The notes below the pieces were generated by a model. The model had not been told where the DNA came from. It saw only the letters and a list, made by a program, of their open reading frames with translations, and made no database searches. Below, piece after piece: positions 16,982 to 26,215 of a DNA stretch of 53,986 nt. Origin of the DNA: CAIUVD01 sp044338255 (GTDB lineage Bacteria > Planctomycetota > UBA11346); assembly GCA_044338255.1 (NCBI GenBank), contig JBIILZ010000011.1, forward strand, positions 1 to 53,986. Reading direction: 5' to 3'. Positions within the stretch are counted from its first letter, which is position 1. Every line of letters starts with the position of its first letter. A program made the position numbers and the translations under genes.

Positions 16982-17768
16982 TCCGCGCGCTGCCGGCGGG
17001 AGCGCTTCCGCCGATGAGCAGCGAGAGCTGGTGCGCCGACTCCATCACCTGGGCGGCGATCTCGCCGGTCTTCTGCGGGCTGAAGCGCGAGGCGGCGGCG
17101 GTGATGCCGACTGCGGCGCAGACCCGTCCGCCGGCGTCGTACACCGGCGCGGCCAGGCAGCGCGCACCGGTGAGGTATTCCTCGTCGTCGAGGGCGAAGC
17201 CCAGCGAGAGAACCTTGGCCAGCTCGGCCGTCAGGGCCTCGGCGGAGGCGATGGTGCGGGTGGTGCGGGCGGTGAAGGTCAGTCCGGCGATGATCGCGGC
17301 GCGCGTCTCGGCGGACAGGTGCGCGAGCAGGACCTTGCCGGTGGCGCAGCAATACGGATCGACCAGGGCTCCTGGTCGGCTGGCCACGCGCAGCGGATTG
17401 GGACTGTCCACGACCTCGACCAGCAGCGAGCGGCCATCCGCCAGCACCGCGAGGTGGGCGGTCTCGCCGGTGCGTTCAGCCAGTTGGCGCAGGACCGGCG
17501 TTGCGACCTTGCGCACGTCGAGCTGGTCGAGCACCCGCAGCGCCAGTTGGAGCATACCGGTGGAGAGGCGATAGCCTTCGGTGCGCTCCTCGATCAGGCC
17601 GTCCTCGGCGAGGGTGCGCAGCATGCGGAAGGCAGTGGTCCGCGAGATCCGCAGCCGGCGCGCGAGGGCGCTGGCGGTGAGGGGCGTGGCCTCCTCGGCC
17701 ATTAGGCGCAGGGTCTGGCTGGCTTTGAGAACGCTGGGGATGCGATACCGATCCGCTTCTTCAGGCAT
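16962..17768 (-). CDS. IclR-family transcriptional regulator, KdgR candidate
   Basis: The protein has 268 residues. An N-terminal winged helix (SALARRLRISRTTAFRMLRTLAEDGLI) is followed by the IclR effector domain (LAERTGETAHLAVLADGRSLLVEVVDS, then CCATGKVLLAHLS and DEEYLTGARCLAAPVYD). IclR proteins include KdgR, which represses uronate genes and is released by 2-keto-3-deoxygluconate. The KdgR-like palindrome at kduI makes this the natural local repressor. It converges on the AraC gene with overlapping 3' ends. Confidence 0.85.
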   Translation of the reverse strand: MPEEADRYRIPSVLKASQTLRLMAEEATPLTASALARRLRISRTTAFRMLRTLAEDGLIEERTEGYRLSTGMLQLALRVLDQLDVRKVATPVLRQLAERTGETAHLAVLADGRSLLVEVVDSPNPLRVASRPGALVDPYCCATGKVLLAHLSAETRAAIIAGLTFTARTTRTIASAEALTAELAKVLSLGFALDDEEYLTGARCLAAPVYDAGGRVCAAVGITAAASRFSPQKTGEIAAQVMESAHQLSLLIGGSAPAGSARITAGQP

Positions 17769-17807
17769 GCTGGCAGGCTACGCGGCGTCGGGAAAATGCA
17801 GCCGCGC

Positions 17808-17863
17808 TTTCCCTCCTTACTTCTTTCCCTCCTTACTTCTTTCCCTCCTTACTTCTTTCCCTC
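17808..17863. repeat. 16-bp tandem repeat, 3.5 copies, intergenic
   Basis: TTTCCCTCCTTACTTC is repeated exactly at 17808, 17824 and 17840, followed by a partial copy to 17863. It lies just upstream of the IclR gene start, where copy number could alter promoter spacing. Confidence 0.97.
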
Positions 17864-17961
17864 AACGGCGGTGCGCGGTGGTGGGGGGCTCAGAGTTTCT
17901 GGTGCGCCATTGCCAGCGCCTGCGGCCTGGATTCAAGGGATAGTGCGGCTCAGGCGAGCTG

Positions 17962-20900
17962 TCAGCGGAGGTCCTCGGTCATCACCCGCAGCGAGCTGAC
18001 GCAGAAACGCTCGTCCGCCGAATTGACGGCTAAGGTTACTTTGAGCAGAAATTCCTTGGCGCCGCTCACCGCCGGAGTGAGGTCGATGAATTGCCAGGGC
18101 ATTTTCGAGAAGTCGGTGACGCCCTGCGGATAGCTATTCTGCCAGGTGTTGCCGAAACGTCCGCAGGCGGTCCAGGTGGTGCCCTGGTCGCGGCTGACGG
18201 CGAAGTCGACGGTGCTGCTATCCTCGAACGAACGCGCCGCGAATTCGACCACCGTGCTGCGCAGCGGCTGGCCGGCGGTGATGCGGTAGACCACCTCTCC
18301 GGGTACGAAAGCCTGGGCCGGGCGCAGCAGCGGCGACGTCGCATCGTGCATGTAATTCGGCTCGGCCTTGTGTGGCACCACCACCAGGCCTGCGACCGAG
18401 GCGGCACGCGACTTCCAGCCGTCATCCTGCACTTTGTAGAAGTCCTCCTGCATCAGTACCTGGGTGGGCTGCTGCACGAGGATGAGGCGGCGGGTGGTAT
18501 TCAGTTCGGTATACGGCGAATAGCGGACGGTCATCCGTTGGCCGGGGTGTAGAGCCTCGGTCAGGTGGCGGGTCTCGTAGTCGGCATAGCGGCCATGCAT
18601 GGCCACGGTGTCGAGGCGGGTGCCATAGGAAAACTCGTAGGTATTGCCGTTGTCGAGGGTGAGCGTGCCGTTGGTGAACACCGGACCCATGGGATTGGGT
18701 GCGGTGACGGCGGTGATGGTGCCGCTATCGTAGCCGTACAGAGACTGCACCGCTGTGACCCTGCCCTGCTCATCAATGGTCAGCTCGACCCGGTCACCCG
18801 CGCGCGGAGCGCTGCGGCTGACTTGGGAATTAGCTTGAGAATCAGTCTGGGAATCAGCCTTAGGATCGACCTGGCGCTCGGCGGCGCGCTGGCTGCGGAG
18901 GTCGGCGGCGAGGGGCAGGGTCAGGGCATCCTCCGTGCCCATTATGGCGCGGTCCTGGCAGTCGATGCGAATGCTGCCTGACTTGAATTCCAGGCAGCGA
19001 GCGACCAGGGTGCGCGGTAGCAGGCGAATGGCGGGTGTCGGCTTCAGCGCATCGATGCGGGCGATCGCCCGGCCATCGACGACGCTGGCCGGAGTGCCAG
19101 CGGCGCTGACCGCCAGACGGAAGCGGTTGGGGCCGACCTGGGCTACCGTCCAGCCGCTCCAGCCGGCAGCTGGAATGCTGAGCGTAACCGGCTGGCGGTC
19201 GGCATCGCTGGCCAGCGAGAATTCGCAGCCATCGACGCCCACCCGATGCAGGGTCACGACGACGGCCTGATCTTCTTGAGGCAGGCGGACCTCGACCGGT
19301 TGCCGGCCCAGGGTGCCATGGCCGCGTACCGCGTAGCGCGCGGGCAGGACCTCGGCCAAGGCCCCGGCCAGCAGCAGCTGCAGGCGGCGATAACGTCCAG
19401 CCTCGAACAACCGACGTGCCTCGGTGGCGGTCTGGGCATCGCCGCCCAGTTCGGCGAAGCGCTCGAGGTAGGTCTGCGCCACCGCCCGATCCTGAATCCA
19501 CAGCTGGGTGGTGCGGGCTTCGCGCAGGGTCATGCCGTTGCCCGCCAGGGGTCCGCTCTGACGCGGCCACTGCGTGCCCACCGCGGCCTCGAGCAGGAAG
19601 GCGGCATCGGGCGCACCGCTGGCGTGAACTTCGAAGCGCAGGAACTGCTCGCTCTTGCCGACCATAGTCCGACCGAGGTCGACGGTGGCGGTAGAAGTCA
19701 TGAACGGGGTCCAATGATCCGGGCAGGGCAGCTCGCTGGCCGTCAACGTCGCAACTGGGCGCAAGGTGGCGGGCGAGTCGCCCAGCAGCACGACGATGCG
19801 GTTGGCTGCGCCGGGAGAGATGCGGCCGTCGAGATGCAGCGAGAAGCCCGCGGTGAACGCCTCGCCGCCGTTGACGATGCGGTAGGTCACCTGACCGGGG
19901 CGGTCGACCGCGATCACCGCCAGCCGGGAGGCGGTGATCGAATCGGCGTTTTCACGCGGCTGGCTGTGGATTTTCAGATTGTCGAAAGACACGCAGTTGC
20001 CGAGGCTGGCGGCCAGGTTGTAAGGCGCGCTGAAGACCACCGGCTCGTGGTGGATGGGTGCCGGCAGCGGCAGCTGGGCGCAGCCGTCGACCTTCTGCAC
20101 ATCCGCCATCACCCCGGCCGAGTCGTTGAAGAAGTTGACATACTGGAAGCCGGCGGCGTAGAGCTTGACCAGCGGGCTGGCATCGTTCTTGAGGATCGTG
20201 CCTTCGAGATTGCCATGCACCAATTTGCCATTGGCCTTGACGTAATCGTACATCACCGCCTCATCCCAGAACAGCTCGCCGGTGGCCCAGAAGCCGTCGA
20301 CGATGCCCATCTGGCCGCCGAACCAGCGCCGATCCTTCAGCGGACCTTCTGCGCGGAAGACGGTGTGGCTGTACTGGTTCATGAGCAGCTGATCGTCGGG
20401 CAGGGTGACCTTACCGTGGTCGACCACCACGCTGTCGCGGACCAGCAGTTGGCGGTTGGCGGTGGCGTACTCCTGCCAGATGCGCACACCGTCGTGAAAC
20501 AGCCATTGACGTTCAGCGTTGCTGATGCCGTCACGCGGATCGAGCACCAAGCCGTCGCGGGCGGCAGCGGCGATGGTGGCGGCGGTGATCTCGCCCATGG
20601 GCGGACCCATTTCCCGGAGGAAATACGGCTGAGGTGTCTTTCCCCGGGCCTTGAGCAGGTCGATGGCGTCGGCGGTACCTTCCAGGCTGGCGTCTAGGCG
20701 ACGACGCATTTCGGCGTTCATGTACGGGTCGCGGAAGGCGGCCCAGAAGGTGCTGCTCCACATGTTCGGAAACGAGGCGGCATACGCATGGCTGGCCGTG
20801 TCGTAGGACAGCAGGCTGTAGCGGATATCGTTGAAGTAACCGCCGCGGCCGTCGGGCCCCGACATGGCGCCGCCCCAGGTGGGACCGTTGATCAGGAACT

Positions 20901-21618
20901 GCAGCGGTCGGCCGGTCTCGCCGGATTTCGCCAAGGCTTCGCGCAGCTTCCGATTGGTCTGAGCGGTCGGGGTATTGGCATAACTAGACGAGTTGAAGTC
21001 ACCCAGGGGCCCGAAGTCGGCCAAGGATTTCTCACCGGCCGCCAGGCTGGTGTATTTGCCGAGCAGGGCCATTGGCCTGTAGATCTGCTCCTCGCTGGCG
21101 AGGCGCGTGAAGAAGTCGCCATAGAGCCACACCTGCCCGATGCTGAAAGGTGCCGGACCGGCGCTGGTCAGGGTGATGGAGATGTCGCTGGACCCGGCGA
21201 CCAGCGCGAGTGGCACTTTGACAAACCAATGGTTGGGGCCGGCACCGTGCTCGGCATAGGTGCGGAAGGCGATGTCGGTGCCGTTGACCGCCACCGTGTA
21301 GCCGAACGCATGCGGCCGACGCTGATGGATCTCCTGGAGTTCGAGTAGCAGGTCAGTGGCGGCAGCGGTCTTGGCGCAGGTAAAACGCAGCTGACTGCCG
21401 GTGCCCCTGAGAGTCGTAACGGCATAGGTCCGGCGCAGGTCGCCGATCTCGGTGGCGAGATCTTCGCTGGACACGCTCCCCGATGATTGCACCTGATGGG
21501 CGGCGGCACTCAGCGGATCGGCGAAGACCAGATGGTCGTTCAAGCTGGCAGATTCTACCGCTGAAAGGCATGGGCCGATGGTCGCCAGCAGCAAAAGGAG
21601 GGGGTGCAGGTGGTTCAT
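17962..21618 (-). CDS. very large secreted protein of unknown function, glycan locus
   Basis: The protein has about 1,218 residues. The start at 21618 gives a clear signal peptide (MNHLHPLLLLLATIGPCLSA). The N-terminal 180 residues are beta-rich and could bind carbohydrate. The middle (about 200-520) contains Trp/Asp/His-rich segments (WFGGQMGIVDGFWATGELFWDEAVMYD is split here only in description) that look like a TIM-barrel-type hydrolase core. The remainder is beta-sandwich-like, with a Ser/Gln/Asp-rich linker (ADSQTDSQANSQVS) encoded by a degenerate 12-bp repeat. I cannot name a glycoside hydrolase family. A degenerate copy of the regulon motif lies 98 bp upstream, linking it to the esterases downstream. 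Confidence 0.65.
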   Translation of the reverse strand: MNHLHPLLLLLATIGPCLSAVESASLNDHLVFADPLSAAAHQVQSSGSVSSEDLATEIGDLRRTYAVTTLRGTGSQLRFTCAKTAAATDLLLELQEIHQRRPHAFGYTVAVNGTDIAFRTYAEHGAGPNHWFVKVPLALVAGSSDISITLTSAGPAPFSIGQVWLYGDFFTRLASEEQIYRPMALLGKYTSLAAGEKSLADFGPLGDFNSSSYANTPTAQTNRKLREALAKSGETGRPLQFLINGPTWGGAMSGPDGRGGYFNDIRYSLLSYDTASHAYAASFPNMWSSTFWAAFRDPYMNAEMRRRLDASLEGTADAIDLLKARGKTPQPYFLREMGPPMGEITAATIAAAARDGLVLDPRDGISNAERQWLFHDGVRIWQEYATANRQLLVRDSVVVDHGKVTLPDDQLLMNQYSHTVFRAEGPLKDRRWFGGQMGIVDGFWATGELFWDEAVMYDYVKANGKLVHGNLEGTILKNDASPLVKLYAAGFQYVNFFNDSAGVMADVQKVDGCAQLPLPAPIHHEPVVFSAPYNLAASLGNCVSFDNLKIHSQPRENADSITASRLAVIAVDRPGQVTYRIVNGGEAFTAGFSLHLDGRISPGAANRIVVLLGDSPATLRPVATLTASELPCPDHWTPFMTSTATVDLGRTMVGKSEQFLRFEVHASGAPDAAFLLEAAVGTQWPRQSGPLAGNGMTLREARTTQLWIQDRAVAQTYLERFAELGGDAQTATEARRLFEAGRYRRLQLLLAGALAEVLPARYAVRGHGTLGRQPVEVRLPQEDQAVVVTLHRVGVDGCEFSLASDADRQPVTLSIPAAGWSGWTVAQVGPNRFRLAVSAAGTPASVVDGRAIARIDALKPTPAIRLLPRTLVARCLEFKSGSIRIDCQDRAIMGTEDALTLPLAADLRSQRAAERQVDPKADSQTDSQANSQVSRSAPRAGDRVELTIDEQGRVTAVQSLYGYDSGTITAVTAPNPMGPVFTNGTLTLDNGNTYEFSYGTRLDTVAMHGRYADYETRHLTEALHPGQRMTVRYSPYTELNTTRRLILVQQPTQVLMQEDFYKVQDDGWKSRAASVAGLVVVPHKAEPNYMHDATSPLLRPAQAFVPGEVVYRITAGQPLRSTVVEFAARSFEDSSTVDFAVSRDQGTTWTACGRFGNTWQNSYPQGVTDFSKMPWQFIDLTPAVSGAKEFLLKVTLAVNSADERFCVSSLRVMTEDLR

Positions 21619-21715
21619 GGCGGCATCCAACGGCAATTATGGGTCGACACTTAAAAATGATGAGACGGCGCGGATGCGCTACCTCCTCTAATTATCAGGT
21701 TCCGTCCTGCAGGTC

Positions 21716-21734
21716 TTGTCGCAAAAAATGGGGA
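21716..21734 (-). promoter_or_regulatory. regulon motif, copy D (degenerate)
   Basis: On the minus strand it reads TCCCCATTTTTTGCGACAA, sharing the TTGCGACA core and AT tract with the three better copies at 24785, 26144 and 28860. It has the same orientation and lies 98 bp before the start at 21618. Confidence 0.5.
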
Positions 21735-21956
21735 GGGTGTTTCCCGGAATGCAGACGGGTGCATCCGCCGAGCATCTTATGCACGTTCGAGCGCCATCAT
21801 TATGGCCACGGCAGAGGGCGTGTCCGTGCTGTTCCTCGGCATCCGGGCGGTTGCTGGTCCGCCGCGCTCACTGCCGTGATCAGGATGATGATGAGTAAGG
21901 ATGAGCGGGAGGATCGCCTGCGAAAGCATGGTAGGCGAGCGTCGGGTCATCGATTC

Positions 21957-22002
21957 CCGACAGACTCCTTGGAGTCTGTCGGAGATAGACTTGGTCGGCT
22001 GA
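21957..22002. mobile_element. remnant of the MITE-like element: head-to-head inverted tips
   Basis: CCGACAGACTCC at 21957-21968 and GGAGTCTGTCGG at 21971-21982 form a perfect 12-bp palindrome with a 2-bp spacer. The sequence then continues as the inner element end (GGAGATAGACTTGGTCGGCTGA) up to the stop codon of the next gene. It probably forms a hairpin downstream of that gene and could end its transcription. Confidence 0.7.
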
Positions 22003-23625
22003 TCATCCCTCGAGGCGGACGCGGATGTGCCAGAGCTGGCCCCATTCGGTGGCATCGCGAGCGAACGCGGTGTAGAAGATCGACCAAGTGCCATCGTCTT
22101 CGGGGATCAGACCGAGCGGAGTGCGGACCTTGCGGACCTCGGCGTTGGAGGCCGTGACGTTGAGCTCCGCCGCATCCGACCACGTCACGCCATCGACGGA
22201 GGTGGCGTAGCCGAAGCCGCGTTCGTTGAAGACCGTTTCGAACATCGCCAGCCAGCGGCCGTCGGGCAGCTGGGTGACGATGGGATTCTCGCTGCCCCGC
22301 GGTCCGCTCAGGAGCACCGGATTCACGCCCGCGAGACGCGACCAGGGCCCGCCGAGATCGTGCGCCTCGGCCAAGCCAACGCGGAACCACGAACGGGCAT
22401 CGGAACTGCCGTAGAAGGCCAGCCAACGGCCATCGACGCGATAGGGGAAGAACGAATCGACGCCTTGGCTGCCTTCCCAGGCCTGGCTGTCCGGGCCAGG
22501 CGCCATGATCACCCCGACATCGCTCCACGGGCCGTCGATTCCGGCCCGTCCGGGAGTCTGCGAAACCGCCCGCCAGATGCGTCCGTCGAGGCCCTCCGTA
22601 CGGGTACAGGAGCGGTACGAGACGTAGAACAGGTTCCAGCGATCTTCCTGTTCGTCATAGATCGGCATCGGCCCCCAGAGGGCGGCGCGGAGATCCGTGC
22701 CGGTGAGATCGCCGCTGGAGGTAGCGATAGTCTGCCGACGGATCCAAGTGCTCCGATCGCTGCTTACCCAGTGCGCCAAGCGCATGGAGTTGAGGCGCAT
22801 ATCGCCGTACATCTCGGCGGTGATGAAGTGGTAGATCCCATCCTGTTTCACCACTATCCCACCTTCGAGGCCGTAGGCGAGGCCGGCGGCGTCGGCATGC
22901 CCGGCGTGGATCAGCGCTCGGGGATGCTCCTCGACGAGACGCAGGGCCGGACTGGCTTGGCGACGTTCGTGTCGTCCGCTTGCCGAACCGAGAATGAGCT
23001 GGAGGGCGCGGCCGATGCGAGAGGCGAGGAGTTCGAAACCAATGTCGTCGAGATGGCGTTCATCGGCGGCGGCACCGAGACTCTTGAGGCCGCCATCGTG
23101 GTTCACGAAATCCTCCTGCGTACCCAGGCGGTGGACCTGGACATCGCGTTCGAGGTCGAGTTCGGCCAGCGCCCGGTGCAGGTCGCGGTGATCGTGGCCA
23201 TACCCGGGCACGGTATCGATGCACAGGATGTGCGCCTGCGGACAGGCCTGGCGAATCAGCGCCACGCAGTCTCGCAAACGTTCGGCGATGGCGGCGGCGT
23301 TGGCCGGCCCCGGCCGGTCCTGCAGGCCGGTATGGAGGATCACCGCCCGCGGGGCCAGCCCGCCGAGCAGACCCTGGCTCAGTCGCCAGCGGAGATCATC
23401 GCTGCGGTCACCGGCAACGCCGAGGTTGAGTGTGATGCAGTTGCTAGTGTGTTCGATCCAGCTCGCGCGCGCCGGCTGTCCGTCCAAGCCCCCGCCGAAG
23501 CGCTGGGCGATGTCATCGCCGAGCAGGATCAGGTCGGGATGCGGTCCGGCGGCGGCACAGGTCGCACGCAGCCGCGCCTGGATCTCTTGACGATGGGTGG
23601 TGCGTTCAGGAACAGATGCGGGCAT
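22003..23625 (-). CDS. degenerate SGNH domain fused to a five-bladed beta-propeller (GH43/GH117-like)
   Basis: The protein has 540 residues with no obvious signal peptide. Residues 25-215 have the SGNH/GDSL fold pattern, but the key residues are changed: block I reads LLGDDIAQ, so the catalytic Ser is Asp38. The block III Asn is replaced (HTGLQD, Gln102), while the block V His remains in DERHLDDIGF. Residues 240-540 show repeated beta-blade motifs (IYHFITAEM, WNLFYVSY, FFPYRVDGRWLAFYGSS, SENPIVTQLPDGRWLAMFE, WSIFYTAF) typical of propeller glycosidases. The SGNH part is probably inactive or a binding module. Whether it is secreted is unclear. The divergent-sounding name should not hide that only the fold assignment is supported. 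Confidence 0.65.
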   Translation of the reverse strand: MPASVPERTTHRQEIQARLRATCAAAGPHPDLILLGDDIAQRFGGGLDGQPARASWIEHTSNCITLNLGVAGDRSDDLRWRLSQGLLGGLAPRAVILHTGLQDRPGPANAAAIAERLRDCVALIRQACPQAHILCIDTVPGYGHDHRDLHRALAELDLERDVQVHRLGTQEDFVNHDGGLKSLGAAADERHLDDIGFELLASRIGRALQLILGSASGRHERRQASPALRLVEEHPRALIHAGHADAAGLAYGLEGGIVVKQDGIYHFITAEMYGDMRLNSMRLAHWVSSDRSTWIRRQTIATSSGDLTGTDLRAALWGPMPIYDEQEDRWNLFYVSYRSCTRTEGLDGRIWRAVSQTPGRAGIDGPWSDVGVIMAPGPDSQAWEGSQGVDSFFPYRVDGRWLAFYGSSDARSWFRVGLAEAHDLGGPWSRLAGVNPVLLSGPRGSENPIVTQLPDGRWLAMFETVFNERGFGYATSVDGVTWSDAAELNVTASNAEVRKVRTPLGLIPEDDGTWSIFYTAFARDATEWGQLWHIRVRLEG

Positions 23626-23718
23626 GGGCGGGAATCCTTGGCGAGCAGAGAAGGTGGTACGGTTGTGCGTACGGCGCGCAGCGGTGGTCGATGCCCGGAG
23701 AGCCCGGGCAACAGCGCT

Positions 23719-24705
23719 TCATTTGTCCAGGCGGGCGCGCCACAGGCGCGGGCTTTCGCCACAAGCGCGGCGGAAGCTGCGGGTGAAATGCGCATGATCG
23801 GTGAAGCCCAGGGCTTCTGCGACCTCCCCCACCGAGGCTCCCGGTAGCGCCAGCAGTCGCTGGGCGCGGACCGCTAGCGCATCCTGGCGATAACGTCGTG
23901 GACTGCAGCCATGCAGCTGGTGGAAGCGTAGGCGGAACTGCGAGGGCGAGAGGCCGGCCTCCTTGGCCAAGACCTCGATCGGGCGCTGCAGCTCGCCGGC
24001 GATGCGCCCGGCGGCGATGCGCAGGGGGTCGTCATCTTGGCTGGCGGCCGTGGTGATCCGCGCCAGTGCGGCGGCAGTCAGGGCCTCGGCCTCGCCGCGC
24101 CAAGCCGGCGGCCGGTGATGCAGTAGGACGAGGATCTCATCGATGCGCTCGCGCACGCTGGTCGGTAGCGGGCGGTGCCAGAGCGGGCTCGCGGGGTCGA
24201 GCAGGTTCTGCTGAGAAAGCTGACGGATCGCCGGGCCATCGAAGGCCAGCCAACGTTCGTCCCAGCCGGTATCGGCATCGGGGCGGTAGCGATGCCAGCG
24301 TCCGGGCACCAGCAGGAAGGCCTGACCGGCTTCGATCCGCCGGCTGCCATGCTTGTCCTCGTATTGGCCGCTGCCGGCGGCGATCAGCACCAGCTGGAAC
24401 TCGCGCAGCACGCGACCGCGTTCCCAGCGGAACAGGTGCGACTCGGGGTGGTCGGTCGCCGGATAGGGTTGTCCTGGGGCGATGCGTAGCGCTCCGCCGG
24501 CGATCAGGCGCAGCCCCCACCGGCCAGAATCCAGATCATCGGGCAGGTATTGGACATGGCCCGTCGGCGGTGTCTGGTCCTGATCACGTCGCGGCGGCCG
24601 CGGCAGGTGCGATGTACGTTCTTCGGGGAGGTGCACAGTGTCGATGCCCGTCTGTGTCGCAGAGGTATCAAGAACGTCCAACTGGGATTCGAAGCAATGC
24701 GTCAT
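23719..24705 (-). CDS. AraC-family transcriptional regulator of the second glycan locus
   Basis: The protein has about 328 residues; the ATG at 24705 is preferred to a TTG at 24759. The N-terminal half is a sugar-sensing cupin-like domain (LRIAPGQPYPATDHPESHLFRWERGRVL, then AGQAFLLVPGRWHRYRPD). Two C-terminal helix-turn-helix motifs follow (VLAKEAGLSPSQFRLRFHQLHGCSPRRY and VGEVAEALGFTDHAHFTRSFRRACG). A 19-bp motif lies 79 bp upstream of its own start, and near-identical copies precede the SGNH and CE7 esterase genes. It is therefore the best candidate for an autoregulated activator of this locus. Confidence 0.85.
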   Translation of the reverse strand: MTHCFESQLDVLDTSATQTGIDTVHLPEERTSHLPRPPRRDQDQTPPTGHVQYLPDDLDSGRWGLRLIAGGALRIAPGQPYPATDHPESHLFRWERGRVLREFQLVLIAAGSGQYEDKHGSRRIEAGQAFLLVPGRWHRYRPDADTGWDERWLAFDGPAIRQLSQQNLLDPASPLWHRPLPTSVRERIDEILVLLHHRPPAWRGEAEALTAAALARITTAASQDDDPLRIAAGRIAGELQRPIEVLAKEAGLSPSQFRLRFHQLHGCSPRRYRQDALAVRAQRLLALPGASVGEVAEALGFTDHAHFTRSFRRACGESPRLWRARLDK

Positions 24706-24784
24706 GGCATGCCCATGGGGGGAGGTGGAACAGGTTGGCTCAGCTTCCGACCTCGGCAAGGCTCAGCGGTGGGCCGGCCGGCGC

Positions 24785-24803
24785 ATGTCACAATAATTGG
24801 TAC
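24785..24803 (-). promoter_or_regulatory. regulon motif, copy A (upstream of the araC-type gene)
   Basis: On the minus strand it reads GTACCAATTATTGTGACAT. It matches copy B in 18 of 19 positions. It is oriented towards the regulator gene, whose start is 79 bp away. Confidence 0.7.
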
Positions 24804-25000
24804 CTGCTGCTGGATATCCGAGAGTTTGCGGCGGGACCATTACGGTTGGCGCGGAAGAAGAAACGACCACGTAGTGAGCCCGCCGCGAGTCAAGGAATCA
24901 AACACGTCTCAGAGATGATGGGCAGCGAAAGTATCGGCAATTGCCGAAGTACATCCTTGAGGAGTCCTTGACCCGCGGAGGTCGTGCCGGTGATTATTTG

Positions 25001-25169
25001 GCTAGGAGTCTGTCGGAGATAGGCGCCCGAGGATGGCGAAGGGATCGTGCGGCAGATCCAAGGCGGCAGGGCGGGCGGATAGCGAGAGCTATCTGACCGT
25101 TTTGCCAACGCCGGAAATGCCGCACGAGACCGAGTCAGCCGACCAAGCCGATCTCTGTCAGGCTCCTAG
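25001..25169. mobile_element. MITE-like element, full copy 1
   Basis: The 169-bp element has terminal inverted repeats CTAGGAGTCTGTCGGAGATAG and a slightly decayed mate ending GGCTCCTAG. It has a central hairpin (GATAGC-GAGA-GCTATC) and no transposase. A second full copy lies inverted at 48787-48954. Its right end supplies the last codons and the stop of the SGNH gene at 25158. Non-autonomous mobility is inferred from structure and copy number. Confidence 0.85.
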
Positions 25170-26090
25170 CAACTTGGCTAGGAGCGGACGCAGGTGCTCG
25201 GCATAGAGCGCGTAGCCGGCCTTGCTCAGATGGATGCGGTCCGGGGCGTACAGTTCCGCCTTGAGGGTGCCATCGGCATTGAGCAGCTCCTTGCCGAAGT
25301 CGAGCACCTGCACCAGGGGATCGTCGGTGATCGCGACCTGGTCGAGATCGGCGTTGGTCTTGAGGATGTTCTCATAGAAGGCGTCGCCGGGCGCTGAGCA
25401 GGGTAGAATCTTGGTCAGGATGATGGGAGTTTTCGGGAACTGTTCACGCAGTCGCGCAACACAGGTCTTGATGCCCCGGGCCACGGCCGCGGTGCTGGTC
25501 TCGGCAGCGAAGTACATGTTGTTGTTGCCGATCATGAGGATGATGACCTTGGGCTCCAGGCCATCCGCCCCGCCATGGTCGAGGCGCCACAGCACGCTGT
25601 GGGTACGATCGCCGCCGACTCCGATATTGACCGCCGAATAATCAGGGAAGTTCAGTTTCCAGTTTTCATTGCCGGCGAGATCTTTTTCGAATTGGATGGT
25701 GATGCTGTCACCTACCAAGAGGACATCGCAAGGTCCCTTTTTCGACTGCACCATCTTAACTAGGGAGTCGTGATGATCGGCGTACGCCGTACCACCCCAG
25801 CCTTGCGCAAAGGGTACCGACGGCCAGAGCTGGGGCAGGAACTTCTGATCCGCAACGCCGGGACGGCGTTCAAATTCAGCCTTGCCCAGATAGGCCTTCT
25901 CGGCCTCAGTCAGCGGCCAGCCGGTGGGCTGGGGATCGGCTGGTTTATACGGGTAATCGAAGGCCTGCAGCTGGCCCATTCCCAGGCATGCCAACGCCAA
26001 GCAGGCGGCCCAGAAACGTGGACGCCGTGGATGCCGATCAGCCGCTAGTTCGGCCGGGGTGGAGTGCGGCTGGAATGAGACGATGCGCAT
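25158..26090 (-). CDS. secreted SGNH/GDSL esterase, probable carbohydrate acetylesterase
   Basis: The protein has 310 residues. An Arg-rich start is followed by a hydrophobic segment (FWAACLALACLGMGQLQA) that serves as a signal peptide or anchor. Intact SGNH blocks are visible: GDSIT with Ser129, NIGVGGDRT, GNNN with Asn190, and a closing Asp-x-x-His (PDRIHLSKAGY). It resembles platelet-activating-factor acetylhydrolase-like esterases found in glycan loci, which remove acetyl groups from sugars. The last residues (LLGA) and the TGA come from the end of the MITE-like element, so the original C-terminus was altered. A strong regulon motif lies 54 bp upstream. Confidence 0.85.
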   Translation of the reverse strand: MRIVSFQPHSTPAELAADRHPRRPRFWAACLALACLGMGQLQAFDYPYKPADPQPTGWPLTEAEKAYLGKAEFERRPGVADQKFLPQLWPSVPFAQGWGGTAYADHHDSLVKMVQSKKGPCDVLLVGDSITIQFEKDLAGNENWKLNFPDYSAVNIGVGGDRTHSVLWRLDHGGADGLEPKVIILMIGNNNMYFAAETSTAAVARGIKTCVARLREQFPKTPIILTKILPCSAPGDAFYENILKTNADLDQVAITDDPLVQVLDFGKELLNADGTLKAELYAPDRIHLSKAGYALYAEHLRPLLAKLLGA

Positions 26091-26143
26091 CGAGGTATTT
26101 CCTTGGGGAATGGCGCGATCATCGATGCGCGCCCAAGGAGATC

Positions 26144-26162
26144 ATGTCGCAATAATTGGTAC
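26144..26162 (-). promoter_or_regulatory. regulon motif, copy B (upstream of the SGNH esterase)
   Basis: On the minus strand it reads GTACCAATTATTGCGACAT, one base different from copy A. It is oriented towards the gene starting at 26090, 53 bp away. Confidence 0.7.
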
Positions 26163-26215
26163 AGTTCGACTTGCGACCATCCGGATTGATTTCGCCGCAT
26201 CTGCCGGCTCGGCGA

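Noticed and set aside
24890..25108. Conserved short protein shared with 48848-49069 (MAKRSDS...)
   Set aside because: Both frames lie in the MITE-like element, so their similarity reflects shared DNA. They run out of the element into unrelated sequence.
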